Assembly: GCA_002420235.1 (NCBI GenBank)
Contig: DIHQ01000089.1
Coordinates: forward strand, 18,210-39,129
DNA length: 20,920 bases
Direction of reading: 5' to 3'
Source of the DNA: Flavobacteriales bacterium UBA5692
GTDB taxonomy: Bacteria > Bacteroidota > Bacteroidia > Flavobacteriales_D > Sanyastnellaceae
Part shown: piece after piece, positions 7,246 through 15,521 of the stretch
Layout: each line of letters opens with the position of its first letter
How positions within the stretch are numbered: the stretch's first letter is position 1
Translations under genes and position numbers: made by a program
Notes under the pieces: model-generated
Told to the model about the DNA's origin: nothing
Databases searched by the model: none
The model's input: the letters and a program-made list of their open reading frames with translations, nothing else

Positions 7246-8895
7246 ATGCTAGCGCGAAGAAACCCTCTAACGACATTGGTCCTGTGGTGCACCTTAGCTG
7301 CAGTCGGCGGTGCTTGTAATTCCACAAATTACGACGCGTCTAATGTGTTTCGTTACAACGAAAGCGCTAATCTAACATCGCTAGATCCTGCTTTCGCTAG
7401 AACCCTCGAGCCCATGTGGGTGGTGGACCAATTGTATGATGGACTGGTTGAATTGGATTCCGAATTAAATGTGCGGCCGCTCATAGCTCAGTCCTACCAC
7501 TCAGAAGATGATGGGACAAAATGGGTGTTCGTGTTGCGCGATGACGTTTACTTTACCGCTCATCCTGATGTTCCTGGTTTGGCCGAGGGCAGGCGACTCA
7601 CTGCAGCAGATGTGGTGTTTAGTCTGAATAGGTTACGCGATCCAGAATTGGCTTCGAGTGGACGTTGGATATTGGACGCACTCGATGCCTCAAGCGAGGG
7701 AGAAGGTTTGATCGCACGCGGGGCAGATACTGTTGAATTTAAATTAAAGCAGCCTTTTCCGCCTTTTTTGGGACTGCTTGCAACGGCTTATGCGAATGTC
7801 GTTGCTCCAGAAGCCGTTGCCTATTTTGGACTAGATTTTCGCCGTAATCCCGTCGGTTCCGGACCGTTCAAATTAGCTTGGTGGTTGGAAGATGTTGCGT
7901 GTGTTTTACACAAGAACGAAGTGTATTGGGAACGAGATGAATCTGGCGAGAGTATTCCTTATCTCGATGCCGTTCACATTTCTTTTGCGTCGGATATGGG
8001 AGCAGAATTTCAAGGCCTTTTACAGGGAAAGTTTGATTTCATGAGTGGTTTGCATGCGGCATACATGGAAGAATTGATCAATGCGGATGGAACTTTGAGT
8101 GAAGATTATACGGAGACGATTCGGATGGAAACCGCAGCATTTTTAAAAACGGACTATGTTGGGTTTTACTTGGAACCAAACGAAGGAGAGTGGTTACCGT
8201 GGCATGAGAAAGCAGTGCGCAGAGCTTTGTCCCTAGCCACTGATCGTAGTGGTATTGCCCGATCACTTAGGCGTGGAACAGTCGTTCCTGCCTGGGGTTT
8301 TGTTCCGCCTGCCTTAATAGGCCAGTCCAAGCCACGCTCCATCGTATTTGACGTTGAAAGAGCTCAATCACTAATGGACTCTGTAGCTTCTGTGCATCCC
8401 CGCCCTTGGCCTGAAATGGTTTTGTCAACTACCAGTGATTACACGGATTTGTGTGCGGCAATTCAGTACCAGTGGAAGGCCATTGGGCTTGAGGTGCGCA
8501 TCGACGTTGTGGCCCCCGCGACGCATCGCGATCGCGTTGCGAACGGTAAGGTTATGGCGTTTCGTAAATCGTGGTTGGCGGATTATCCTGACGCCGAGAA
8601 TTTCTTGTCCCTCTTCAGAAAAATGAATCTTGCTCCAAGCGGACCGAATTACACGCATTACACGAACCATGAATTTGATAGACGTTTGGATTCTGCTCTT
8701 ATGGAAGCGACCGCCTCGGAACGTGCCTTCCAGTACGAAACGTTGAATGGAATGATTTCGGATGCCTTGCCTGTAATTCCACTCTTCCACGACCAAGTGA
8801 CCCACTTTGTTCGCCATGAAATCGAGGGTTGGGAAATCAATTCCGTGAACCGGTTAGATTTGCGGCGGGTGAGAAAATCCGCCGCAGACGTGTAA
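7246..8895 (+). CDS. ABC transporter substrate-binding lipoprotein, family 5 (OppA/DppA-like)
   Basis: The 549-residue protein is an extracytoplasmic solute-binding protein of the oligopeptide/dipeptide/nickel family. The N-terminus is a lipoprotein signal with lipobox VGGAC, lipidated Cys24. Family signatures include LTSLDPAF, YDGLVELDSELNVRPLIAQSY, KWVFVLRDDVYF, the LTAADVVFSLNRLRDP block, NPVGSGPFKLAWW and RRALSLATDRSGIA. I chose the ATG at 7246 rather than the in-frame GTG at 7237, because the lipoprotein signal starts cleanly there and ATG is preferred. No permease or ATPase gene of the Opp type lies nearby, so its transporter is elsewhere or absent. The next gene on the same strand is an ACMSD-like decarboxylase after a 60-bp gap. 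Peptide binding is inferred from the family only. Confidence 0.9.
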   Translation: MLARRNPLTTLVLWCTLAAVGGACNSTNYDASNVFRYNESANLTSLDPAFARTLEPMWVVDQLYDGLVELDSELNVRPLIAQSYHSEDDGTKWVFVLRDDVYFTAHPDVPGLAEGRRLTAADVVFSLNRLRDPELASSGRWILDALDASSEGEGLIARGADTVEFKLKQPFPPFLGLLATAYANVVAPEAVAYFGLDFRRNPVGSGPFKLAWWLEDVACVLHKNEVYWERDESGESIPYLDAVHISFASDMGAEFQGLLQGKFDFMSGLHAAYMEELINADGTLSEDYTETIRMETAAFLKTDYVGFYLEPNEGEWLPWHEKAVRRALSLATDRSGIARSLRRGTVVPAWGFVPPALIGQSKPRSIVFDVERAQSLMDSVASVHPRPWPEMVLSTTSDYTDLCAAIQYQWKAIGLEVRIDVVAPATHRDRVANGKVMAFRKSWLADYPDAENFLSLFRKMNLAPSGPNYTHYTNHEFDRRLDSALMEATASERAFQYETLNGMISDALPVIPLFHDQVTHFVRHEIEGWEINSVNRLDLRRVRKSAADV

Positions 8896-8955
8896 GGCGG
8901 CTGTCTCGATTTGTGATACAAACCTTACATTGTAGGGCACGAATGCATCAGATGT

Positions 8956-9969
8956 ATGCTCAGAATTGATTGCCATACGCACATCCTACCTCGAGAAATG
9001 CCCAAGTGGACAGATCGGTTTGGGGGTGGACACTACATTCACCTTGAACCAAGTAATCGAGCTGGATTCGCGCGTATGATGCAGGGCAACCAGTTCTTTC
9101 GAGAAATCAGCGAAAACTGTTGGGATTCGGAGGTTCGCAAACGAGAGTATGCTGAGCTTGCGACACAGGTTCAAGTCGTGTGTACCGTTCCTGTTATGTT
9201 TAATTATGATGCACCCCTCGGTCATGCTGCTGACATCGCAGCGTTTCTAAATGATCACATGAGCGATTTGGTCCAGGCCGATCGCCTTCACTACGCCGGT
9301 CTCGCTACTGTTCCGATGCAGGATACGGATGCGGCGATTCTAGAATTAGAACGCGCAAAAGACATCGGACATTTGGGGGTTCAGATAGGCTCTAACATCA
9401 ACGGTCGTAATCTCTCTGAGGACCGATTTTTTCCGTTTTTTGAAGCTTGTCAACGTTTGGGTATGGCCGTTATGATTCACCCTTGGGATGTGATGGGCAA
9501 GGAGCAAATGGAAAAATATTGGTTGCCTTGGTTGGTAGGCATGCCAGCGGAGACGGCACGTGCAGCGAGTTCGATGATTTTCGGTGGGGTACTGGAGCGA
9601 TTGCCTAATCTGCGCGTCATGTTCAGCCACGCAGGTGGCTCATTCTTGCCTACCCTCGGTCGATTAGAACACGGCTTCAATTGCCGCCCTGATCTTGTGG
9701 CAGTTGATAATAATGTCAATCCTCGCCATTACCTCGGTAAGTTTTGGATCGACAGCATCACGCATGATACCCATCTGATGGAATATGTGCTCAAGTTGCA
9801 GGGAGCGAGCCGCATTTGTATGGGATCAGATTACCCCTTCCCGTTGGGTGATCTGGAGCTCGGCGCCTACTTGTTGGACATGGGGCTATCAGAAGTGCAA
9901 CTGGGTCAATTATTTTCCGGTGCGGCCCTAGAATGGCTCGGGGTAGATGAGGCATATTTTGCAGCGTAA
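8956..9969 (+). CDS. 2-amino-3-carboxymuconate-6-semialdehyde decarboxylase (ACMSD)
   Basis: The 337-residue amidohydrolase-2 family enzyme matches ACMSD closely. This enzyme decarboxylates 2-amino-3-carboxymuconate-6-semialdehyde in the kynurenine/3-hydroxyanthranilate branch of tryptophan breakdown. Metal-binding residues are visible as H7 and H9 in the N-terminal CHTH, H175 in IHPWD, and D292 in MGSDYPFPLGD. The probable catalytic His225 lies in FSHAGGSF. The two substrate-carboxylate arginines fit R49 (NQFFREI) and R236 (TLGRLEHG). From memory of the Pseudomonas enzyme, these residues fall at a nearly constant small offset from the published positions. Length is normal. No other kynurenine-pathway gene is in the window, so the pathway context has to come from elsewhere in the genome. 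Confidence 0.92.
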   Translation: MLRIDCHTHILPREMPKWTDRFGGGHYIHLEPSNRAGFARMMQGNQFFREISENCWDSEVRKREYAELATQVQVVCTVPVMFNYDAPLGHAADIAAFLNDHMSDLVQADRLHYAGLATVPMQDTDAAILELERAKDIGHLGVQIGSNINGRNLSEDRFFPFFEACQRLGMAVMIHPWDVMGKEQMEKYWLPWLVGMPAETARAASSMIFGGVLERLPNLRVMFSHAGGSFLPTLGRLEHGFNCRPDLVAVDNNVNPRHYLGKFWIDSITHDTHLMEYVLKLQGASRICMGSDYPFPLGDLELGAYLLDMGLSEVQLGQLFSGAALEWLGVDEAYFAA

Positions 9970-10035
9970 TGCTCGTCAATCGCACGTTGCAACCAATTGG
10001 GACATGGACTGGTTCTACCAACGTCCACATGAACT

Positions 10036-10593
10036 ATGGAAGAGGGAGATATCAACCTTATTGAAGCTTGCAAACGGAGTAAGCCAAGCGCCCAACGGGA
10101 GATGTATGTGCGGTTTAGCCCGATGATGTTCGCTGTAGCTCTTCGCTACTCGAGTGGGCGAGCAGATGCTGAAGATATTTTACAAGAGGTCTGGATTAAG
10201 GTGTTCCGTCACCTTGAATCCTTCAGTGAGCACAACAGTTTTGAAGGTTGGTTGCGACGGATTGTTGTCAACACTGCGATAACCCATTACCGCCGAAACC
10301 AAAAGCACGCTTTTCAGTTGGATGTGGATGAAGTCCATGCAACCCCTGCGGACCTTGAAGCGTTCAAGGAATTGGATTTCACGAGAGAAGAATTGGCCAC
10401 TGCAATTGCCGAATTGCCCAAAGGCTATGGAATGGTTTTTAATATGTACGTCATCGAAGGGTATAAGCATAAAGAAATTGCCGAGCGACTGGGGATCGAT
10501 TTGAATACGTCCAAAAGTCAATTGAGTCGAGCCAGGAAGTATTTGCAAGGAATCCTAATCAATATGTCAAGCCGAGCCGAGAAGTCAAAATGA
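10036..10593 (+). CDS. ECF-type RNA polymerase sigma-70 factor
   Basis: The 185-residue protein has the two-domain architecture of extracytoplasmic-function sigma factors. Region 2 (about residues 10-85) contains YSSGRADAEDILQEVWIKVF and the DNA-contacting FEGWLRRIVVNTAITHYRR. Region 4 (about 120-175) contains LPKGYGMVFNMYVIEGYKHKEIAERLG and LNTSKSQLSRARKYL, a helix-turn-helix that reads the -35-type element. There is no region 1.1 or 3. The gene is followed 7 bp later by a single-span membrane protein that probably acts as its anti-sigma factor, and then by a probable outer-membrane barrel. This suggests control in response to envelope conditions, possibly with self-activation of the cassette. 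Confidence 0.93.
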   Translation: MEEGDINLIEACKRSKPSAQREMYVRFSPMMFAVALRYSSGRADAEDILQEVWIKVFRHLESFSEHNSFEGWLRRIVVNTAITHYRRNQKHAFQLDVDEVHATPADLEAFKELDFTREELATAIAELPKGYGMVFNMYVIEGYKHKEIAERLGIDLNTSKSQLSRARKYLQGILINMSSRAEKSK

Positions 10594-10600
10594 AGAAGTC

Positions 10601-11113
10601 ATGAATGCAGAAGAATTTGATCAATATGTCAGAACTCAGTTCGAGACTGAAGCTGCAGAGCCGCCAGCCGAACTTGAAAATATAATTTTTGCTTCCTTAG
10701 CAGCCGAGACCAGAAAGCGTAGAACTTTTATCGGCGTTACAGCTTGTATCGGCTTGGCTGCCTTTGCTGCCGCAGTGCGGCTGAATGATACGGCACCTGC
10801 TCAGCCAGAAGTGCTCGACACCGCTCCCGTTGAAGTTCTTGCTCCTGCGGCTATCAATGCAGAAGAGAGTCTTGCCCCATCCGTCAATGTTGTAGATTCA
10901 TTTGTTTTGGAGCAACGTGAAGTTGTAAATCGTTCCGAATCAGTATCGGTAATTCCATTTGAGGAAGTACAAAAGGCTCCTGAAATGATGGAAGAAGTCG
11001 AATCCGGCGCATTGCCAAATCTAGGATACTTGGACACCAATGTGCAGCCGGAGATTCAGCAGCTTAAGCGCGAAAAATGGGTTCTACCTGCGACTGTGAA
11101 AGTGAACGATTAA
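10601..11113 (+). CDS. Probable anti-sigma factor, single-pass membrane protein
   Basis: The 170-residue protein has a short charged N-terminal segment (1-40), one transmembrane helix (about 42-59, FIGVTACIGLAAFAAAV) and a C-terminal, presumably periplasmic, tail of about 110 residues rich in Glu, Pro, Ala and Val. The N-terminus EEFDQYVRTQFETEAAEPPAELENIIFASL resembles the cytoplasmic segment of Bacteroidota anti-sigma-like proteins. There is no zinc-binding His-x3-Cys-x2-Cys motif, so it is not a classical ZAS type. The assignment rests on this topology plus position, 7 bp after an ECF sigma gene and 9 bp before a probable outer-membrane protein gene. It could instead be an unrelated envelope protein. 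Confidence 0.6.
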   Translation: MNAEEFDQYVRTQFETEAAEPPAELENIIFASLAAETRKRRTFIGVTACIGLAAFAAAVRLNDTAPAQPEVLDTAPVEVLAPAAINAEESLAPSVNVVDSFVLEQREVVNRSESVSVIPFEEVQKAPEMMEEVESGALPNLGYLDTNVQPEIQQLKREKWVLPATVKVND

Positions 11114-11122
11114 CTTTCGTGA

Positions 11123-11944
11123 ATGCGCTTGGTTCTCCAGCTTCTATTTGTTTTCGGGATTTTTGGCCCGTCATCGACTTGTATTGGCGGTCTTATCCTA
11201 CGGGATACCATAGTTATCGATGGCTTGGTCGTAGATGTTGAAGCTGAAGTGCGATTCGACTCCATTTCGACAGATTTGAGTAAAAGGGATGCAGTTGTTC
11301 AATTCGCAACGACTGTTAATGGCTTTTTAGGGCGGGGAGGACCACCAACGGGTTGGAGATACTGGAGCAGAAGCCCAGATGTCAATATGCAGGTTTTTGC
11401 AGAGGTTTTTGGGTTTTCATCACGAATTCATAAGCGGCGACGACATAAGTGGCGAGTGCACTTGGATGGTGGTTTCATGGTCACTTCGCTGGTGTCCATC
11501 GATACAAGTACATTTCCCGATTCCTTGATTGGATTCTTGCCAGCTACGGCAGATGATCCGCTTCGTATGGTAACATCCCAACAATTCGATATTGGTACTG
11601 AGACCGATACCCTTGAAGCGATTTGGAATCGCAGGGCTGGTATTACACCATTCGGTGCAGTAGGTCTAGATGTTGTTCTAGGCGATTGGCATTGCGGTTT
11701 TACCGCAGGCGCTCGTTACCGAACACGATCTTCAGAAGATCGGCCTATATTATACCGGCCTTCCCTAGATGGTGTTGCTTTCGATCCCGGGCTGCAGCGG
11801 AACAAAGGCCTTGAGCCGATGATTCAAGCCACGATTGGATACCAAAAAAAAGGCTCTCCATTGACTTTTCAGCTAACCGGGCTCTGGATTGCTCGGGCTG
11901 AGCAGAACCAATGGTGGGGAATAGGCGTTAAATACAACACGTGA
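11123..11944 (+). CDS. Probable outer-membrane beta-barrel protein, unrecognised family
   Basis: The 273-residue protein begins with a likely signal peptide (MRLVLQLLFVFGIFGPSSTC, about residues 1-22). What follows has alternating polar/hydrophobic segments with glycines and aromatics, for example WRVHLDGGFMV, FGAVGLDVVLGDWHCGFTAGARY and FQLTGLWIARAE. The last strand-like segment, QNQWWGIGVKYNT, is close to the C-terminus, as expected for a small outer-membrane barrel. I do not recognise the family. Position as third gene behind the ECF sigma and probable anti-sigma, with a 9-bp gap, suggests it is co-transcribed and may be a target, sensor or effector of that regulator. Confidence 0.55.
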   Translation: MRLVLQLLFVFGIFGPSSTCIGGLILRDTIVIDGLVVDVEAEVRFDSISTDLSKRDAVVQFATTVNGFLGRGGPPTGWRYWSRSPDVNMQVFAEVFGFSSRIHKRRRHKWRVHLDGGFMVTSLVSIDTSTFPDSLIGFLPATADDPLRMVTSQQFDIGTETDTLEAIWNRRAGITPFGAVGLDVVLGDWHCGFTAGARYRTRSSEDRPILYRPSLDGVAFDPGLQRNKGLEPMIQATIGYQKKGSPLTFQLTGLWIARAEQNQWWGIGVKYNT

Positions 11945-11951
11945 TGAGAAG

Positions 11952-11982
11952 TTTGTCAGCCACATGCAATAGAGTATCTTGT
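11952..11982 (+). promoter_or_regulatory. Candidate Bacteroidota-type promoter (TTTG, 19-bp spacer, TATCTTGT)
   Basis: TTTG at 11952-11955 is followed after exactly 19 bp by TATCTTGT at 11975-11982. The known Bacteroidota sigma-A consensus is TTTG, 19-21 bp, TAnnTTTG; the -33 box is perfect and the -7 box matches 6 of 8. The gene start at 11988 lies only 5 bp after the -7 box, which would give an almost leaderless mRNA. It sits in the 43-bp gap between the barrel gene and the CHU_C gene. Confidence 0.4.
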
Positions 11983-11987
11983 AAATC

Positions 11988-13040
11988 ATGAGAATTAATA
12001 CCCAGCTGCTTAACTCTCAGGTACTGACCTTCATGCTAGCGCTTGCATGCTGTGTGACTGGGTCAGGACAGCTTGTGGTGAACGGGGGTTTTGAATCCCT
12101 TACATCATTGCCCAACAATACGGGCCAATGGAATTTATTGACGGGATGGTTAGGCACGGGGAGTTCGGAAAATACCCCCGATGCATTCCATATTCAAGGA
12201 ACAGGAGGTGGTGACCTACCTGAGACACCTGTTGCAATCGTGTCACCGCTGGAGGGTATGGCGATTGCTGGTTTTATGGCAACCGGATTACCTGGCACGA
12301 ATCGTCGCGAGTATATTACTGGAACATTTTCTAATGGGCTTGAACCGGGGACGTCTTATCGGTTTACGTTTCATATGACAAATGGGGAGTGTACTCCATT
12401 TTCACAGGCAGGACTTGGGGTTAGCAAGTTGGGGATGCACTTTTCAAATGCGCCCCTACAGCAGCTCGGATCTGCTCCTTTGTTTGAAGACCCTCAGTTT
12501 GAATTGATTCCTGTCTTTTATAGCCGGGAATGGGAAACTGTTTCTTTCACCTTTATAGCTGAGGATGCTTGGAACTGCTTTACTTGGGGTGCATTTGGTT
12601 CGGATGAGGAGCGAAGCATTGCTGTAAATGAGGGCGGTGCTCCGACCATGGCCTACTGCTTTATTGATGCTTTTGAAATTGCCCTTGACGATAAAGTTGT
12701 ATCCACGAGCATGGAGGAGGGAGTTGCCAACAAACCAACCACAGTGAATTTGGAAGATAATTCCGCTTGGTTTGTGCCGAATGCGTTTACGCCAAATAAT
12801 GACGGAGAAAATGATGTGTTCGTGCCTGTTTGGAATAACCTCGATGTGCAGCGTTTTGAAATCTTTTCCCGTTGGGGCGAAAAAGTCTACACGTCCAGAA
12901 CTAGCTCACCTCACGGGTGGGATGGAAGTACCGCTGAGGGGAAGAATGCAGAATCTGGAACATATGTTTGGCAAGTTGATCTCAGAGATGCGTACGGTAA
13001 GGTGATTACCAAGTCGGGCGCCATCACGTTGGTACGTTGA
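11988..13040 (+). CDS. T9SS-secreted protein with gliding motility-associated C-terminal domain (CHU_C)
   Basis: The 350-residue protein has a signal peptide (hydrophobic stretch about 12-25, then GSGQ). A central domain (about 30-235) starts with LVVNGGFESL, a beginning seen in carbohydrate-binding-like or DUF642-like beta-sandwich modules. It contains paired cysteines (135, 197, 224), but I do not recognise its ligand. Residues 261-350 are a clear CHU_C / TIGR04131 type-B sorting domain: FVPNAFTPNNDGENDVFVP, IFSRWGEKVY, GWDGS, SGTYVWQVDLRDAYGK and a terminal GAITLVR. Such domains direct export by the type IX secretion system and attachment or release at the cell surface. The gene is followed 12 bp later by bshC. 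Confidence 0.9.
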   Translation: MRINTQLLNSQVLTFMLALACCVTGSGQLVVNGGFESLTSLPNNTGQWNLLTGWLGTGSSENTPDAFHIQGTGGGDLPETPVAIVSPLEGMAIAGFMATGLPGTNRREYITGTFSNGLEPGTSYRFTFHMTNGECTPFSQAGLGVSKLGMHFSNAPLQQLGSAPLFEDPQFELIPVFYSREWETVSFTFIAEDAWNCFTWGAFGSDEERSIAVNEGGAPTMAYCFIDAFEIALDDKVVSTSMEEGVANKPTTVNLEDNSAWFVPNAFTPNNDGENDVFVPVWNNLDVQRFEIFSRWGEKVYTSRTSSPHGWDGSTAEGKNAESGTYVWQVDLRDAYGKVITKSGAITLVR

Positions 13041-13052
13041 TTGGTAGGAATC

Positions 13053-14579
13053 ATGATTCATAGCTACGCACAGCGAGAGATTTTCAAGCCTGGAAGCCCA
13101 GTCTCGGACTGGTGCAAAAAACCCGAGACACTTAAATCCTTTTGGCCTTTTCCCGGGAATACTGCGGGGATTGAAGCTGCCATCGGTGCGCGGGGTCCAG
13201 TTGACCTCCAGCGCCGAAAGCAAGTCGCGAATGCTATTCGTAGGCAATATGCTGCGGTCGGTATTAATCCGCCACTAAGCTTGAACGAATTTGAAAAAGG
13301 CTTTGAAGTTATCTCGGTAGGTCACCAACTGCAGGCGGGCGGAGGTCCAGCCTTTTTTCATTATAAAATTCTATCTGCCCTGCGTTGGGCTGCACAACTT
13401 CGGGCTTCGGGTACGCCAGCGATAGCGATATATTGGATGGCATCTGAAGACCATGACTTCGCCGAGATTTCTACCACGTATGCCCCGGGGGGAGTTACAT
13501 TTGAATGGACTCCTGAATACCTTGAGCAGTCTCCTGTGGGACGGATAACATGGGACGCCAGAGCTGAACGGGATTGGAAGCGTTGGTGCTCTGCTGTACT
13601 GCGAAGAAATAGTGATTTCCAAGCGCAATCAATGCCATTAGCGCATCGTGTTCGGCACTGGATAGAAGAGTGGTTTGGTCACAATCAACTGGTGGTGGTT
13701 GACGGAGATGATTCGTATTTGAAGTCGCTTGCGACATCAGTACTGACACCAGAATGGAGCGGAAATGGCATTTCGACAGCATTAAGTATGTCTGCGGCTG
13801 ATTATGCTGATAAATGGATCTCAGTTCCCTTGCAGGTCAAAGACAACAACCTTTTTGTTTTGGAGGAGAGCGGACTCCGCATGCGAGCTGACCGATGGCT
13901 GGATGAATATGGAGAGGATAAAGTTGAAGGATTAAGCCCAAATCAGCTGAGTCCGAATGCAGCTTTGCGTCCGCTGTATCAGGAGTTCTTGCTCCAAAGC
14001 GCGGCTTTTGTGGGAGGACCTTCCGAGGTGGGGTATTGGCTTATGTTAGGACGAGCCTTCCAGCACCACCGTGTCGCGCAGCCTGCGTTATTGGTTCGTG
14101 ACGGAGCTTTTGTCCATCAAGAATCCACCAAATGGGCAGCTGCCGCTTGCGACTGGACCCCAAAGCTTCCTGCATTGACTGGGGATATGGCCGTCGCGGC
14201 ATGGGCGGACAAGCAACTGCTGGGTAACGGCGAATTGGATCGGGCATTTGAGGAGTGGTCCAAGGCCTTGATTGCGCACGCAAAAGGAGTTCCTGGGGAT
14301 GCTGTTCCGACTACTCGTGCCGCATTAACTAAAATGGAGAAAGAGATGGTTATGGTCAGGAAGAAATGGCGCAAAATCTTGCGTCATCAATGTGCGAAAG
14401 AGGTGCAAATTATTCGGGAGGCTTTCGATGGTTGGATTTGTCCAGATGGTAAAATGCAAGAGCGTTGGCTCAGTGCATTGCCGCTGATGGAAGCAGAAGG
14501 AGGAGGAGTTGCATTCGCACAAAAGTGGTTCGAGACGGTCAAAGGCGCAGATGAACCTCAATTTTTGGTGTTTTGCTGA
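13053..14579 (+). CDS. bshC: Bacillithiol biosynthesis cysteine-adding enzyme BshC
   Basis: The 508-residue protein matches BshC, which adds cysteine to glucosaminyl-malate in the last step of bacillithiol synthesis. The cytosolic enzyme shows the nucleotide-fold signatures GHQLQAGGGPAFFHYKI (90-106) and YWMASEDHDFAEI (127-139). It also has a C-terminal coiled-coil region (KMEKEMVMVRKKWRK) and the family's late PDGKMQER motif. Length is slightly short of the roughly 530 usual in Bacteroidota. I prefer ATG 13053 over the in-frame TTG at 13041, which touches the stop of the preceding gene. BshA and BshB are not in the window; they are usually unlinked in this phylum. The start is 12 bp after the CHU_C gene, so co-transcription is likely although the functions look unrelated. 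Confidence 0.9.
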   Translation: MIHSYAQREIFKPGSPVSDWCKKPETLKSFWPFPGNTAGIEAAIGARGPVDLQRRKQVANAIRRQYAAVGINPPLSLNEFEKGFEVISVGHQLQAGGGPAFFHYKILSALRWAAQLRASGTPAIAIYWMASEDHDFAEISTTYAPGGVTFEWTPEYLEQSPVGRITWDARAERDWKRWCSAVLRRNSDFQAQSMPLAHRVRHWIEEWFGHNQLVVVDGDDSYLKSLATSVLTPEWSGNGISTALSMSAADYADKWISVPLQVKDNNLFVLEESGLRMRADRWLDEYGEDKVEGLSPNQLSPNAALRPLYQEFLLQSAAFVGGPSEVGYWLMLGRAFQHHRVAQPALLVRDGAFVHQESTKWAAAACDWTPKLPALTGDMAVAAWADKQLLGNGELDRAFEEWSKALIAHAKGVPGDAVPTTRAALTKMEKEMVMVRKKWRKILRHQCAKEVQIIREAFDGWICPDGKMQERWLSALPLMEAEGGGVAFAQKWFETVKGADEPQFLVFC

Positions 14580-14627
14580 GATTTTAGACCGTTGTACATC
14601 TAAATCGTGAAATGTAATTTCGCTGGT

Positions 14628-15092
14628 ATGCCACAAATTACCGATGTCTCGAGCCGCCCTGGCCAACACAAAATTGAATTGAAAGCGGTTAAAGATGCCC
14701 AAGGCCTAGCCGCTTCCCCGCAATTGCCAGAGGAAGTTAAGAATTACATGATTGACATAGATGGGACAATCACCGAGGACGTTCCCAATGAAGAACCGGA
14801 ACGCATGGCGACTTGTTCGCCTTTCCCTGACGCATTGAAAACGTTGAACAAATGGTATGAAGAGGGCCACATTATCACCTTTTTTACTTCAAGAACGGAA
14901 AGTCACCGTGCGGTGACTGAGGATTGGCTTTGCAGGCATGGATTTAATTACCACGGGCTTCTTATGGGGAAGCCCCGAGGTGGAAATTATCATTGGATTG
15001 ACAACCACATTGTTCGGGCCACTCGCTACCAAGGAACTTTCAGCGATCTCATACGCGAAAGGGTGGAAATCGAAGTGTTCAAACGCGGGTAA
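14628..15092 (+). CDS. Small HAD-superfamily phosphatase-like protein
   Basis: The 154-residue protein carries a HAD-type active site. Motif I is DIDGT (D43 nucleophile, D45 acid/base), motif II is TSR at 87-89 in FFTSRTE, the conserved Lys is K115 in GKPRGGNYHW, and the motif IV acidic residue is D125 (WIDNH). There is essentially no cap domain, which suggests activity on a large or accessible phosphate substrate. The substrate is unknown. Bacteroidota relatives are sometimes labelled phosphoheptose isomerase, but I see no SIS domain here. An in-frame GTG at 14607 would add seven residues; ATG 14628 is preferred. Its stop codon directly abuts the stop codon of the convergent ruvX gene, with no intervening base. 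Confidence 0.75.
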   Translation: MPQITDVSSRPGQHKIELKAVKDAQGLAASPQLPEEVKNYMIDIDGTITEDVPNEEPERMATCSPFPDALKTLNKWYEEGHIITFFTSRTESHRAVTEDWLCRHGFNYHGLLMGKPRGGNYHWIDNHIVRATRYQGTFSDLIRERVEIEVFKRG

Positions 15093-15521
15093 TCAATGGC
15101 TACGTTCGTCGATAAAGCGCTGAAGAATTAAGGCTGCAGCCACATCATCTACTGCGCCTTTTTTAGATCGTTTGGACTTTTTCATGCCTGATTCTATGGC
15201 GGATTGAAGTGCTTCTCGGCTGGTGTTGGTCTCGTCAATGAGCACAACTCGTAGAAATGGGAACTGCTGTTCCAATCGCTTTTTGAATGCCAGGATGGGG
15301 GCTGAACTATCTGTAAATCCATCACCTGTACTTACGCCCCAACGGTTGGGGATACCAAGTGCAAAACCGGCGCAAGGCGCATCATTCACTAACTGTTTAA
15401 GGGCAGCTATTAAATCTGCCGTAAGCACGGTTTTATGGGGAAAGGCCATTACACATGAGGGGTCTGTGTAGGCCAATCCGGTTCGCACTTTTCCAAAGTC
15501 AATTCCAATCCAACGAGCCAT
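15093..15521 (-). CDS. ruvX: Putative pre-16S rRNA nuclease / RuvX (YqgF) RNase H-fold protein
   Basis: The 142-residue protein has the YqgF/RuvX RNase H fold: IGIDFGKVRTGLAYTD (D8), ALGIPNRWGVSTGDG, the LIDETNTS segment with E97 where most members read DER-x-TT or similar, and AVDDVAAALILQRF with D125. These three acidic positions are the expected metal ligands. Family members are linked to 16S rRNA 5' processing and suggested to resolve Holliday junctions. An upstream in-frame ATG at 15554 adds 11 unrelated residues; MARWIGIDFG at 15521 fits the family start. The gene converges on the HAD gene with zero gap, and is separated from the upstream gene on its own strand by 361 bp of non-coding DNA. 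Confidence 0.88.
   Translation of the reverse strand: MARWIGIDFGKVRTGLAYTDPSCVMAFPHKTVLTADLIAALKQLVNDAPCAGFALGIPNRWGVSTGDGFTDSSAPILAFKKRLEQQFPFLRVVLIDETNTSREALQSAIESGMKKSKRSKKGAVDDVAAALILQRFIDERSH

Noticed and set aside
10180..10548. 122-codon open frame antisense to the sigma factor
   Set aside because: No homology-like features; the sigma factor reading is clear.
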